From JAAXHB01 sp965214945 (GTDB lineage: Bacteria > Actinomycetota > Acidimicrobiia > Acidimicrobiales > Aldehydirespiratoraceae), in assembly GCA_965214945.1 (NCBI GenBank), contig OZ244029.1:2852001-2916000 (forward strand): DNA of 64,000 nucleotides. Reading direction: 5' to 3'. Below are positions 1 to 8,417 of the stretch, in pieces. Position 1 is the first letter of the stretch. Each line of letters begins with the position of its first letter. Below the pieces are notes generated by a model that had not been told where the DNA came from, searched no databases, and saw only the letters and a list, made by a program, of their open reading frames with translations. The position numbers and the translations under genes were made by a program.

Positions 1-538
1 TCTCAAGGTTGTGGTTGTAGCGGTGGACGCCCACCGCGGCCAGCTCGAAGGCTTGTTCGCGGCTGAGGATGCCGGCGCTCACCGCCACGTTGAGACCTGT
101 GGCGCCTCTCACGAGAGCTACCGCCCGTGCGAGGCGATCCATGATGCGGCGGTCGGGGCCTCGCACCGCCAGCACGATGCAGAACTCGCTTGCCCCCAGC
201 GCCTCGGTCTCGCGAGCCGCGGCCAGCACCTCGTCGTCGTCGAGGAACGGCGTGGCCTTCACCTTGGTGTCGAAGGCTGCCGACTGGCTGCAGAAATGGC
301 AGTCCTCGGGGCATCCACCCGTCTTCGCCGACAGTATCCCCTCCACTTCCACCACCGGGCCGGACCATGCGAGGCGCACCTCGTGGGCCAGCGCCGCCAG
401 CGAGGGCACAGCCGCGTCGGGCAGCCGCGCCAGCGCCGCCAGCTCAGCCGAACTCAGCAGCCGGCGCCGCGGCCCCAGCAAACCGTTCGCGGCCGAGCTC
501 AGCAGCCGCCTCGCCACCAAGAGATCGCTCGAGTTCAC
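1..538 (-). CDS. bioB: Biotin synthase, N-terminal part (runs off window)
   Basis: Biotin synthase is a cytoplasmic radical-SAM enzyme that inserts sulfur into dethiobiotin, the last step of biotin synthesis. Only about 179 N-terminal residues are present; the gene reads leftward past base 1. Seen: the radical-SAM cysteine motif GGCPEDCHFCSQS (CxxxCxxC, bases 281-319), preceded by ILSAKT, and the last readable residues GVHRYNHNLE, typical of BioB. The start is uncertain: the frame is open back to about base 655 and has in-frame GTG codons at 538, 553 and 571. The 538 and 571 starts lie in an imperfect repeat (CAGGGGGTGTGrACTCG). 538 is preferred on length. RRLLSSA occurs twice, 16 codons apart, in the N-terminal extension, which is not part of the conserved barrel. 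Confidence 0.9.
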   Translation of the reverse strand, partial: MNSSDLLVARRLLSSAANGLLGPRRRLLSSAELAALARLPDAAVPSLAALAHEVRLAWSGPVVEVEGILSAKTGGCPEDCHFCSQSAAFDTKVKATPFLDDDEVLAAARETEALGASEFCIVLAVRGPDRRIMDRLARAVALVRGATGLNVAVSAGILSREQAFELAAVGVHRYNHNLE

Positions 539-667
539 ACCCCCTGACAACACCGCACCGGCCGAGTCCACACCCCCTGCGGCCGCGCCAGCCGAAGTCA
601 GGCCATCGGAGGCCGCGCCGGTCAAAGGTCGCCCCTGTTCAACCGCGCTGCTTGTTCAACCGCGCCG

Positions 668-1471
668 CTAGAGCCGGGCCGAGAGATCGCTGCTGCCGAG
701 GTAGGCCGCAATCACCCGCGGGTCGCGCTGAACTTGCTCCGGCGCCCCCTCCGCGATCTGCTGGCCGAAGTCAAGCACCAGCACGCGGTCGGCAATGTCC
801 ATCACCAAGCCCATGTCGTGGTCGACCAGGATCATGCTGATGCCAAGTTCGCTGCGAATGTCGAGGATGAACCGGGCCATGTCCTCGGTCTCCTCCAGGT
901 TCATGCCGGCCACGGGCTCGTCCAGCATCAGCAGTTCGGGCTCCATGGCCAGAGCCCGGCCCAGCTCTACACGCTTCTGGAAGCCGTAGGGCAACAGCGC
1001 CACTGGATGTTTGCGCCATCGCTCAATCTCAAGGAAGTCGATGATGTCCTCAACCTTGCGGCGGTGTTCGATCTCCTCGCGCTTGGCTTTGCCCACCCAC
1101 ACCGCGCCAGCCAAAAACGAGCCAGCCATGCGGATATGGCGGCCAGTGAGCAGGTTATCGAGCACTGTCATCTGCGGGAACAGCTCGATGTTCTGAAACG
1201 TACGGGCAATGCCGAGCCGGGCCACCCGGTCGGGCCGTTCGCCCATGATCGACCGGCCTTTCCAGCGGATGTCGCCCGACTGGGGCCGGTAAACCTGCGA
1301 GATAGAATTAAAAATTGAGGTCTTGCCCGCACCGTTAGGGCCGATAATGGCGAACAGCTCGCCGTAGCGCACCTCAAACGACACCGCATCGATGGCCGTC
1401 ACGCCCCCGAAGCGCAGCGAGACATCGTCCACGGTCAACAGTGGCGCGGTTTCGGCTGCTGGCTCGCTCAC
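668..1471 (-). CDS. livG: Branched-chain amino acid-type ABC importer, ATP-binding subunit LivG
   Basis: Cytoplasmic ATPase of a HAAT-family (branched-chain amino acid or amide) importer, 267 aa, normal for LivG. Seen: Walker A GPNGAGKTS near residue 43, the LivG-type GIARTFQNIELFPQMTVLDN segment, and Walker B/D-loop LMLDEPVAGMN; the region VDHDMGLVMDIADRVLVLDFG is typical of the H-loop end. It is the last gene of the minus-strand set livH-livM-livK-livF-livG, about 85 bp after livF. The family also carries urea and other amides, and the substrate cannot be read from the ATPase. The acyl-CoA synthetase and dehydrogenase upstream may hint at an acid substrate, but this is only inference. Confidence 0.93.
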   Translation of the reverse strand: MSEPAAETAPLLTVDDVSLRFGGVTAIDAVSFEVRYGELFAIIGPNGAGKTSIFNSISQVYRPQSGDIRWKGRSIMGERPDRVARLGIARTFQNIELFPQMTVLDNLLTGRHIRMAGSFLAGAVWVGKAKREEIEHRRKVEDIIDFLEIERWRKHPVALLPYGFQKRVELGRALAMEPELLMLDEPVAGMNLEETEDMARFILDIRSELGISMILVDHDMGLVMDIADRVLVLDFGQQIAEGAPEQVQRDPRVIAAYLGSSDLSARL

Positions 1472-1556
1472 GTCAACATCCTTGCGTCCGTCCGCAGGGG
1501 TTCTGCGGAACGTTGCCTTATCATCGGCACCCGTACGCGGTCACTTCGGGGCACTT

Positions 1557-2348
1557 CTACGACAGCCAGCGCTTGCGGCGTTTGTAGTGCTTCACTTCTC
1601 GGAACGACTTGCGCTCACCGGATCCGTGCAATCCGAGATAGAACTCTTGAACGTCCTCGTCGGCGAGAAGCTTCTTGGGGTCGCCGTCCATCACCACCTT
1701 ACCCGATTCCATGATGTACCCGTAATCGGCGATCGACAGCGCCATCATGGCGTTCTGCTCGATGAGCAGAACGCTCACACCCTGTTTGTTGATGTCGACG
1801 ATGATGTCGCGGATCTGCTCTATAAGCATTGGAGCGAGGCCGAGCGATGGCTCGTCGAGAATGAGCAGCTTCGGATCGGCCATGAGGGCCCGCCCTATGG
1901 CCAGCATCTGCTGCTCGCCGCCCGACAGGTAGCCAGCAGTGTCGTGGCGTCGGGGCCTCAGCACCGGAAACAAGCCCATCACCCGCTCATACGCGGCTTC
2001 GTTGGCCGCGCGGTCGCGCACGGTGAAAGCGCCGGTGGTGAGGTTCTCGTCCACGGTGAGCTCGGCGAACACCCGGCGGCCCTCCATCACCTGGGTTATC
2101 CCCGCCTCGACGATACGGGAGGGCTTGTAATGGGAGATGTCGGCGCCGTTGAAAGTGATCGAGCCTTTGGTGATGTCGCCTTCGTGCACGTCTAGCAGCC
2201 CTGATACGGCCCTCACTGTGGTCGTCTTGCCCGCTCCGTTCGCTCCTAGGAGCGCGACGATAGAGCCGTCTGACACTTTGATCGAGAGGCCGCGCAGCAC
2301 GAGGATGACCTCGTTGTAGACGACTTCGAGGTTGGCGATTTCCAACAT
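1557..2348 (-). CDS. livF: Branched-chain amino acid-type ABC importer, ATP-binding subunit LivF
   Basis: Second ATPase of the importer, 263 aa from the ATG at 2348 (MLEIANLEVVYNEV). The longer open frame to 2651 lies inside livK and is not used. Seen: Walker A LLGANGAGKTT, the LivF hallmark EGRRVFAELTVDENL, signature LSGGEQQMLAIGRAL and Walker B LLILDEPSLGLAP. The C-terminal tail is unusually basic (KHYKRRKRWLS). It lies 97 bp downstream of livK, separated by a GC-rich stem-loop (2398-2428), so its expression relative to livK may be lowered. It forms a heterodimer with LivG on the cytoplasmic face of LivHM. Confidence 0.93.
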   Translation of the reverse strand: MLEIANLEVVYNEVILVLRGLSIKVSDGSIVALLGANGAGKTTTVRAVSGLLDVHEGDITKGSITFNGADISHYKPSRIVEAGITQVMEGRRVFAELTVDENLTTGAFTVRDRAANEAAYERVMGLFPVLRPRRHDTAGYLSGGEQQMLAIGRALMADPKLLILDEPSLGLAPMLIEQIRDIIVDINKQGVSVLLIEQNAMMALSIADYGYIMESGKVVMDGDPKKLLADEDVQEFYLGLHGSGERKSFREVKHYKRRKRWLS

Positions 2349-2397
2349 CGGCGTTACTCGGCGTACCTGCGGCGGGGAGCTATCAGCGAGAGCCAAT

Positions 2398-2428
2398 GGG
2401 CGGAGCCGGCCGGAACCCGGCCCCGCCC
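2398..2428 (-). terminator. Stem-loop between livK and livF (partial terminator or mRNA 3' stabiliser)
   Basis: GC-rich inverted repeat: stems gggcgg/ccgccc and gccgg/ccggc with one mismatch (A2404/C2422) around a 7-nt loop. There is no U-run. It sits directly after the substrate-binding-protein stop codon (2446) and before livF, the usual place for an element that keeps binding-protein mRNA in excess over the transporter mRNA. The role is inferred. Confidence 0.55.
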
Positions 2429-2445
2429 TTCGGTGCTCGGAAGGC

Positions 2446-3897
2446 TTAGGAGGACTTGAAGCAGGCCTCGTACTCCCAAGCCTCAGCCGTCGGCGAGCTG
2501 TACGGGCCCTTGATGAGCGTGAACCCGTTGTTGCCGCCTTCGTCGGAAACGGTGACTCCCGGCGTGTACAGCGACTTGTCCACATCGTAGAGGTAGGTCT
2601 CGCGCACGACGTTGTCGTTAGGGTCGCCGGTCCAAGACTGATTGGGCGCAAGGCCCTGCAGGTCGACTGTGAGCGATTTCGCTGCGTTCAGCACACCGGC
2701 CCTGGTGATGTCGCCGTTGGTGATTGCCGCGTCGAGTATCTGCGTGGCGACGAGGCCCTCAATCCACGAGATCACATAGACATCGTCGAAGGGAGCGTCA
2801 GGGCGGTATTCGCGCATCGCCGCGATCATGTCTTGCATTCCCTGGGACTCACCCACGTCCCACAGCACCGAATAGTACGAGTGCGTGTAGACCTGGTCAG
2901 CGAGATCGCCGATGCCGGTGTTGAGCAACAGCGGGTTCCAGCTCGGGCCGTTGCCCGACCACTGACCTTCGAAACCCTGCTGGACGGCGCCGCCCATGAG
3001 CTCAGCCGTGGTCGTCGGGTTGGTGGTCAGCCATACCCAGTCAGCACCGGAGTTCGCAATCTCGGTGACCACCGGGGTCTGGTCGGCGCCGGGCACCACT
3101 CCCCCTTGGCCGTCGTAGACGATCTCAAGGCCGAGCGCCTCAGCCGCGACTTTCACACCTCGGGCACCGTCCTCGCCATAGTCACCGGGGAAGCTGGCGA
3201 TGGCGACCTTGTTGCCGTAGGTCTCCGACATGTAAGTGGCGCCGTTCATAGCCTCGATGCAGTAGTTGGCCTGCACCTCAAAGACGTTCTGCCCGATCTC
3301 GGGATCGGCCCAGCCCGAATACCACGACAGCGGGACCGCAGCCATGTTGTCTTCCACCAACATCTCAGCGGTGGACGCGGTGTGGGGTGAGCCGGTGGAC
3401 GTCGAGAACATCACCACACTCTCGGGGCCGTCGCCCGACATCACCGCGTAGTTCTCGAGGTGGGTCGGCACATCGTAGGCGTTGTCTAGGATCACGGGCT
3501 CGACCGTCCAGCCCTGGATACCTCCACGGTCGTTGAGCCACTCCCAATAGACCTCGTGTCCGTCGGTGATCTTGGTGGTCAGCGGAGCGAAAGCACCCGA
3601 CAGGTCGGTGTTGACGCCGACGCGGATCGTCCTCGACTCGGGATCGACGCCGAGGTCGTAGGCGAACATCTCCGGTCCGTCCGCCGTGGTCGTAGGCGAC
3701 GATGGCTCGTCCATCTCAGGCTCATCCGCCTCAGGCTCAGCCATCTCAGGCTCGTCCGCCTCAGGCTCAGCCATCTCAGGCTCGTCCATCTCAGGTTCGT
3801 CGACGGCCTGTGCCTCCTCGTCATCGTCACCGCCGCAGGCTCCGGCGACAAGAGCCAGAGCGCACAGGACTGCGAGCAGCCATCTTGATGTCTTCAT
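2446..3897 (-). CDS. livK: Branched-chain amino acid-type ABC importer, substrate-binding lipoprotein
   Basis: Extracytoplasmic binding protein of type 1 periplasmic-binding fold (LivK/Leu-Ile-Val family), 483 aa. Seen: basic start MKTSRW, hydrophobic segment and lipobox ending LVAGAC, with Cys21 as the lipidated residue, then an acidic run GGDDDEE. Residues about 33-66 are an imperfect tandem repeat of DEPEMAEPEA units, encoded by a near-exact 30-bp DNA repeat around 3710-3800; this is probably a flexible tether between the lipid anchor and the ligand domain. The domain itself starts near SRTIRVGVNTDLSGAFAPLT, the normal first strand of the family. It is preceded by a gggg-rich leader and lies between livM and livF. 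The ligand is not identifiable by eye. Confidence 0.92.
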   Translation of the reverse strand: MKTSRWLLAVLCALALVAGACGGDDDEEAQAVDEPEMDEPEMAEPEADEPEMAEPEADEPEMDEPSSPTTTADGPEMFAYDLGVDPESRTIRVGVNTDLSGAFAPLTTKITDGHEVYWEWLNDRGGIQGWTVEPVILDNAYDVPTHLENYAVMSGDGPESVVMFSTSTGSPHTASTAEMLVEDNMAAVPLSWYSGWADPEIGQNVFEVQANYCIEAMNGATYMSETYGNKVAIASFPGDYGEDGARGVKVAAEALGLEIVYDGQGGVVPGADQTPVVTEIANSGADWVWLTTNPTTTAELMGGAVQQGFEGQWSGNGPSWNPLLLNTGIGDLADQVYTHSYYSVLWDVGESQGMQDMIAAMREYRPDAPFDDVYVISWIEGLVATQILDAAITNGDITRAGVLNAAKSLTVDLQGLAPNQSWTGDPNDNVVRETYLYDVDKSLYTPGVTVSDEGGNNGFTLIKGPYSSPTAEAWEYEACFKSS

Positions 3898-3966
3898 TTT
3901 CCCCCTCCAGTTGGGTGTTGGTTGACAGCACCTCGTCTCGGTGCTGATGTCACAAAACTAGTCCGA

Positions 3967-5217
3967 TCAATAGCTGAACGGCCATCGCTTCCAGTAGTTG
4001 CGGATCCGCACCCAGATCCCGAACAGCCCCAAAGGCTCAGCAATAAGAAACACGATGATCAGCACGCCGAACAGCACCACGTTCCAGTCGAACACGCTCA
4101 GCGACCAGCCCGGGGTCTGGATCGCCGTGTTGATCACGCCGAAGTCGCCTCCCTCGGTGAGCAGAACCGCCGACACCGCGCCGGGGATGCCACCCTCAGC
4201 CTGCTCGAGCCATTTGGTGGCTTCTTCCACGAACTGCGGGACCATCACCACAAAGAACGTGCCGATGAGCGTGCCAGCGGTGGTGCCGGCCCCGCCTATC
4301 AGCAAGATTGCGATGAACTCCACCGAGAGGAACAGGCTGAAGTCGGTGGCCAGCATCCGGTTTGAGAGTGCCGCGTACAGTGCTCCAGCCACACCCGCGA
4401 AGAACGACGAGATACCGAAAGCAATCAGTTTGTAACGAAATTCGGGCACGCCCATAACCTCGGCCGCGATGTCGCGGTCGCGGATGGCTTGCAAAGCGCG
4501 CCCTGTGCGAGTGCGAATCAGATTCTTGGCCACCAGCGTAAACACAGCGGCGAGCACCAACAGAACCAGATAGCGCTTCTGGGAGTCGCTTACCTCGAAC
4601 CACAGCCACCGGCCGTCGTCGCCCACATTGATCAGCGGAGTCTCCTCTTTCCACAGCCGTATGTCGAGTTCGGGAAACTCGCGGCCCAGCGACGGCGGCC
4701 CAGCGATCTTGCGGCCCCAGCTGGTGTTGCCGAAGTGGACACCGAGAAACACCAGGCCCAGGGTGACCACGGCCAGATACAATCCGCGCAGGCGCACCGC
4801 CACCGGCGATATCACGACGCCGACGGCCGCTGCCGTAATCCCGGCGCCCGGCAGCCAGATCCAGATCGGCAGGGAGTGCCCCCAGGTGGTCTCACCGCTG
4901 GTGCCGCCCAGGTAGACCGCCGAGCAGGCGCCCACACCCATGAAAAAGGCGTGGCCCAACGACACCTGGCCAGCCACACCGCTGAGGATGTTGAGGCCCA
5001 GAGCGGCGATGGCGAGGATCAGCACCGAGCTCATGGGCCGCAGCCAGTCATTGTCACCCAAGAACCGCACCATCGGGATGTGGCTGATCACTGGCAGCTC
5101 AAACGGCATCAACAGCAGCGTCACTGCGAACACGCCGAACACGACCTTCTGCGTCCAGGTAGGCAGGAGCTGCGTCTCCTGGCGATAAGCCGTGTAGAGG
5201 TTCGGACGGCCGAACAC
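3967..5217 (-). CDS. livM: Branched-chain amino acid-type ABC importer, permease LivM
   Basis: Integral membrane permease, 416 aa, with about ten hydrophobic segments. Seen: the LivM motif ALGLNILSGVAGQVSLGHAFFMGVGA, here as AALGLNILSGVAGQVSLGHA near residue 91, and the cytoplasmic coupling loop TRTGRALQAIRDRDIAAEVMG. The GTG start at 5217 lies one base after the livH stop, and the ribosome-binding GGAGG overlaps the end of livH, so the two permeases are translationally coupled. A soluble insert of roughly 55 residues (about 175-230) between helices is longer than in E. coli LivM and carries a Trp-rich stretch. Partner of LivH. Confidence 0.93.
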   Translation of the reverse strand: MFGRPNLYTAYRQETQLLPTWTQKVVFGVFAVTLLLMPFELPVISHIPMVRFLGDNDWLRPMSSVLILAIAALGLNILSGVAGQVSLGHAFFMGVGACSAVYLGGTSGETTWGHSLPIWIWLPGAGITAAAVGVVISPVAVRLRGLYLAVVTLGLVFLGVHFGNTSWGRKIAGPPSLGREFPELDIRLWKEETPLINVGDDGRWLWFEVSDSQKRYLVLLVLAAVFTLVAKNLIRTRTGRALQAIRDRDIAAEVMGVPEFRYKLIAFGISSFFAGVAGALYAALSNRMLATDFSLFLSVEFIAILLIGGAGTTAGTLIGTFFVVMVPQFVEEATKWLEQAEGGIPGAVSAVLLTEGGDFGVINTAIQTPGWSLSVFDWNVVLFGVLIIVFLIAEPLGLFGIWVRIRNYWKRWPFSY

Positions 5218-5218
5218 G

Positions 5219-6301
5219 TCACACCCTCCGGATCTCAGGAGTGCCGAACAGGCCGTAGGGTCGGACCAGCAACCCGATGATCATCACGATGTAGGGAACG
5301 ATGAGCGGGTATCCAGCCCCGAGCCACGACGTGTGCGAGGCGGCGTACTGGCCGGCATAGATCTCGGCCAGGCCCACGATGATCCCGCCCAGCAGGGCTC
5401 CGGTTGCCGAGTCGAGTCCGCCAAGGATCACCGCAGGCAGGGCCCGGAAGGCGATGTTGGCCGTCTCCTGGTCGACGGCGAGCGTCTGGTCGATGGGTGG
5501 CTGCGTGGCGAAGATGCCGCCGATGGCGGCCAGCACCGCCCCAGAACCCCAGGCGAGGGCGAACACCCGGCCCACGTTCACGCCTTGAGCCATAGCCGCC
5601 TCCTGGTCGAAGGCGACGGCGCGCATGGCGATGCCGAGTCGCGACCGGTAAAAGAAGTACACCGCGACGAAGGCCACGACGGCGGTGGCCATGGCCGCAA
5701 GGAAGCTCCAGTTGATGAAGGCGGTCCCGACCGAGAACCCTTGAGTGCCCCACGGCACCTCCAACGAGCGGAGATCGGTTTCAACCGCGTCGTTGTTGAA
5801 CACTCTCAGCACTATCTCCAGCCCGAGTGTGATGACGGCCACAGAGAAGAGCGGCTCGCCGATCATGGGCCGGATGGCGATCCGTTCCACGAGCAGGCCT
5901 AGCAGCGCCGCGAACGCGAGCGCAACGGCCACGCTCAACCCCCAGCTGACCCAGGCCGGGCCGCCCACGCTATTGAGAGGATTGGCGATGGTGGTAAAGG
6001 GCACGTGCTCGTCGTGGACGAGAAAAGTCAGAAACAGCGCCCCAGCCGCGGCCAGTGCGCCCTGGGAGAAGTTGATGGTCTGCGTCGCCTTGAAGATGAG
6101 CACGAAACCCAACGCGATCAGCGCGTACACCGATCCGAGGCCCATCGATTTCATAAAGGTCTGGAAGAACAGGGCCGGGTCGTTTAACAGCTGCACGAAC
6201 CCGAACACGGCGAGCACAGCGACCAGGCCAACGAGAAAGGCCTGCCGGACGTTGCCGCCGCGCGGTCCCGACCTCAACCAGGCCGCGCCGAGATTCGTCA
6301 T
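5219..6301 (-). CDS. livH: Branched-chain amino acid-type ABC importer, permease LivH
   Basis: Integral membrane permease, 360 aa from the ATG at 6301 (MTNLGAAWLRSG). The frame opens further to 6406, but that part is arginine/cysteine-rich non-transmembrane sequence and is rejected. Seen: LivH-type GLGSVYALIALGFVLIFKAT followed by INFSQGAL, and the coupling segment YRSRLGIAMRAVAFDQEAA. First transporter gene of the operon; 76 bp after the acyl-CoA synthetase gene, so it may share that transcript. Forms the heterodimeric channel with LivM. Confidence 0.93.
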   Translation of the reverse strand: MTNLGAAWLRSGPRGGNVRQAFLVGLVAVLAVFGFVQLLNDPALFFQTFMKSMGLGSVYALIALGFVLIFKATQTINFSQGALAAAGALFLTFLVHDEHVPFTTIANPLNSVGGPAWVSWGLSVAVALAFAALLGLLVERIAIRPMIGEPLFSVAVITLGLEIVLRVFNNDAVETDLRSLEVPWGTQGFSVGTAFINWSFLAAMATAVVAFVAVYFFYRSRLGIAMRAVAFDQEAAMAQGVNVGRVFALAWGSGAVLAAIGGIFATQPPIDQTLAVDQETANIAFRALPAVILGGLDSATGALLGGIIVGLAEIYAGQYAASHTSWLGAGYPLIVPYIVMIIGLLVRPYGLFGTPEIRRV

Positions 6302-6377
6302 GGGGTATCCGGCTCGGGGACTTCCGGCCCGGCGCGTGCTAGATCTGCCCAAACAGTCCTGGCCGCAACCACGGTCA

Positions 6378-8264
6378 TCAGTACATCGACTCCACGAGAC
6401 CCCCAAACATGTCTTCCATGGCGTCGCGCTTGAGTTTTTGGGTGGCTGTTAGTTCGCCGTCCTCGTGGTCGAGTTCCTTGGGCAGCATGCGGAACTTTTT
6501 GATCTGCTCCACCCGAGCGAGCTTAGAGTTGGTGTCGGCGACCACGCCGGCGATCAGGTCGATCACCTCCTGTTTCTCGGAGAGATCGCGGTAGGTGGTG
6601 TAGGGAATGCTCTGGCGCAGAGCCCAGTCCCCCACCGTCTCGAACTCGATGCCGATGAGCGCTGTCACATACTTGCGCCCGTCGCCGACAACCATGGCCT
6701 CCTTCACGTAAGGCGACGTTTTGAGGCTGTTCTCGATCTCCGACGGCGAGATGTTCTTGCCGCCAGAGGTGATGATGATGTGCTTGATGCGGTCGACGAT
6801 CTTGACGTGCGTGCCGTCCACCCACTCGCCCACGTCACCGGTCATCAACCAGCCGTCTTCGGTGAAAGTCTCCGCGGTCTTGTCGGGCCTGTTCCAGTAG
6901 CCGACGAACACGCCTGGGTGTTTGGTCTGGATCTCGCCGGTGTCATCGTCGATGCGCAAACCGATGTCGCGGTAGGGCTCGCCCACGGTGCCGAGCTTCA
7001 TCCGGCCCGCGAAGTTGCAGGTGGCGACAGCGGCGTTCTCGGTCATGCCGTAGAGCTCGAACACCGGCACTCCTATACCGATGAAGAACTCGAGCACTTC
7101 GGGTGCAATGGGCGCCGCGCCTGAAGCAGCATGGCGACAGCGCCGCAGCCCGATTCGCTCTTTCATAGCCCGGAACACCAGCGGCTGCCCGACCCAGTAC
7201 AGCAGTCGGCTGGCCACGGTGTGGCTTCCGCCGTTGGCCGTCTTCTGCTTGCCTATGAACGCGGCCAGCGACAGCGCGAAATTTAGGAACACGCGCTTGA
7301 ACCAGGTGGCGTCGTTGCTCTTGATGGCCACGACAGCGTGCAGGCGCTCCCATATTCGGGGCACAGCGAAGAACAGCGTGGGCTGGATCTCGCGCAGGTT
7401 CTCCGTGACCGTCTCGATCGACTCTGCGAAGTTCAGTGACGGCCCGGCGCCTACCAGCGTCCACGTGGAGAAGATGCGCTCAGCCACATGACAAAGAGGC
7501 AAGTAAGTGAGGATGAAGTCTTTGGGAGAGGCAGCAACACCGTCGGGGAAGCGCTCGGTCTCGTTCACGATCTTGTCGATGCAGTAGGCCGCGTTGGCGT
7601 TGTTGAGCATCGCTCCTTTGGGTGGGCCGGTGGTGCCCGAGGTGTAGACGAGCGTCATCACGTCATCGTCTGAGGCTTCAGCCATTATCTCGGCCACTGC
7701 GCCCAGGTGGGCCTCACGGTGTACACGGCCCATCTCGAGGAAGTCGTCCCAGAACAGCAGGCGCGGATCGCGGTAACCGCCGAAGCCGCGGGGCTCTGCG
7801 TACAGGATGCGGCGCACCGAGCGGGCCGTGACGGCCGGCACCTCGAGCACCTTGTCGGCCTGCTCCTGGTCTTCGGCGAAGAACACCGAAGGCGTGCAGT
7901 CGCCTAGCAGGTACTCGACCTCGGCGGTGGGGTTGGTGGGATAGAGCCCTACCGTGATGGCTCGAATCGCCACCGTCGCCAAGTCGAGTATCACCCACTC
8001 GGGCCGGTCTTCGGAATGAACGGCCACGCGGTCGCCGACGCCGACGCCGAGAGCCAGCAGGCCGTGGGCGGCCACTTCCACCAGCTCCCAGGTGGACGCC
8101 CACGTGTACTCCTGCCAGATGCCGAAGTCTTTCTCGCGCATGGCGATCTGGCCGGGGGCTCGCTCAGCCCAGTCCCGGGCCAGCGACGCCACCGTCGTGG
8201 CCGGAGCGGGACGGGCCGGCGCTGCCATGTCCATCCTGTCAACCCTGTCAACCGTGACGGTCAC
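6378..8264 (-). CDS. Long-chain fatty-acid-CoA ligase family (AMP-forming acyl-CoA synthetase)
   Basis: AMP-forming ligase of the FadD/long-chain type, 628 aa, activating a carboxylic acid to its CoA thioester in the cytoplasm. Seen: the AMP/P-loop motif LVYTSGTTGPPKGAM (about residue 206), ELYGMTENAAVATCN, DGWLMTGDVGEW, and the hinge and C-terminal region VDRIKHIIITSGGKNISPSE followed by the tail LTATQKLKRDAM. The GTG start has GGAG five bases upstream. Length and the 600-aa architecture fit long-chain ligases (Faa1/FadD15-like) more than short-chain ones. It lies between an acyl-CoA dehydrogenase gene and livH on the same strand. Chain-length specificity is unknown. Confidence 0.9.
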   Translation of the reverse strand: MTVTVDRVDRMDMAAPARPAPATTVASLARDWAERAPGQIAMREKDFGIWQEYTWASTWELVEVAAHGLLALGVGVGDRVAVHSEDRPEWVILDLATVAIRAITVGLYPTNPTAEVEYLLGDCTPSVFFAEDQEQADKVLEVPAVTARSVRRILYAEPRGFGGYRDPRLLFWDDFLEMGRVHREAHLGAVAEIMAEASDDDVMTLVYTSGTTGPPKGAMLNNANAAYCIDKIVNETERFPDGVAASPKDFILTYLPLCHVAERIFSTWTLVGAGPSLNFAESIETVTENLREIQPTLFFAVPRIWERLHAVVAIKSNDATWFKRVFLNFALSLAAFIGKQKTANGGSHTVASRLLYWVGQPLVFRAMKERIGLRRCRHAASGAAPIAPEVLEFFIGIGVPVFELYGMTENAAVATCNFAGRMKLGTVGEPYRDIGLRIDDDTGEIQTKHPGVFVGYWNRPDKTAETFTEDGWLMTGDVGEWVDGTHVKIVDRIKHIIITSGGKNISPSEIENSLKTSPYVKEAMVVGDGRKYVTALIGIEFETVGDWALRQSIPYTTYRDLSEKQEVIDLIAGVVADTNSKLARVEQIKKFRMLPKELDHEDGELTATQKLKRDAMEDMFGGLVESMY

Positions 8265-8417
8265 CGCTTCTCCCTTCGCGCGGCTCTGCGGACTGGTCCA
8301 GGTTCGCGGGCATCCCGGCCTGTCCGCCTGGACGACGGGACTGAGCGCTCCGGCGGTTCCGCCGCAGAATGTTAGCCCTTCTCAGGACCCTCTTCTCAGA
8401 AGCCTTCTTAGGCGGCT

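Noticed and set aside
2349..2651. N-terminal extension of livF to 2651
   Set aside because: Would overlap livK and encodes Ser/Arg/Thr-rich sequence without family similarity; ATG at 2348 begins the ABC domain exactly.
2332..3390. 352-codon plus-strand open frame
   Set aside because: Antisense shadow of livK.
3710..3800. Regular short repeats considered as a CRISPR or minisatellite array
   Set aside because: Repeats are contiguous, in frame, translate to DEPEMAEPEA units inside livK, and have no spacers.
6302..6406. N-terminal extension of livH to 6406
   Set aside because: Would overlap the acyl-CoA synthetase gene and adds a Cys/Arg-rich non-membrane part.
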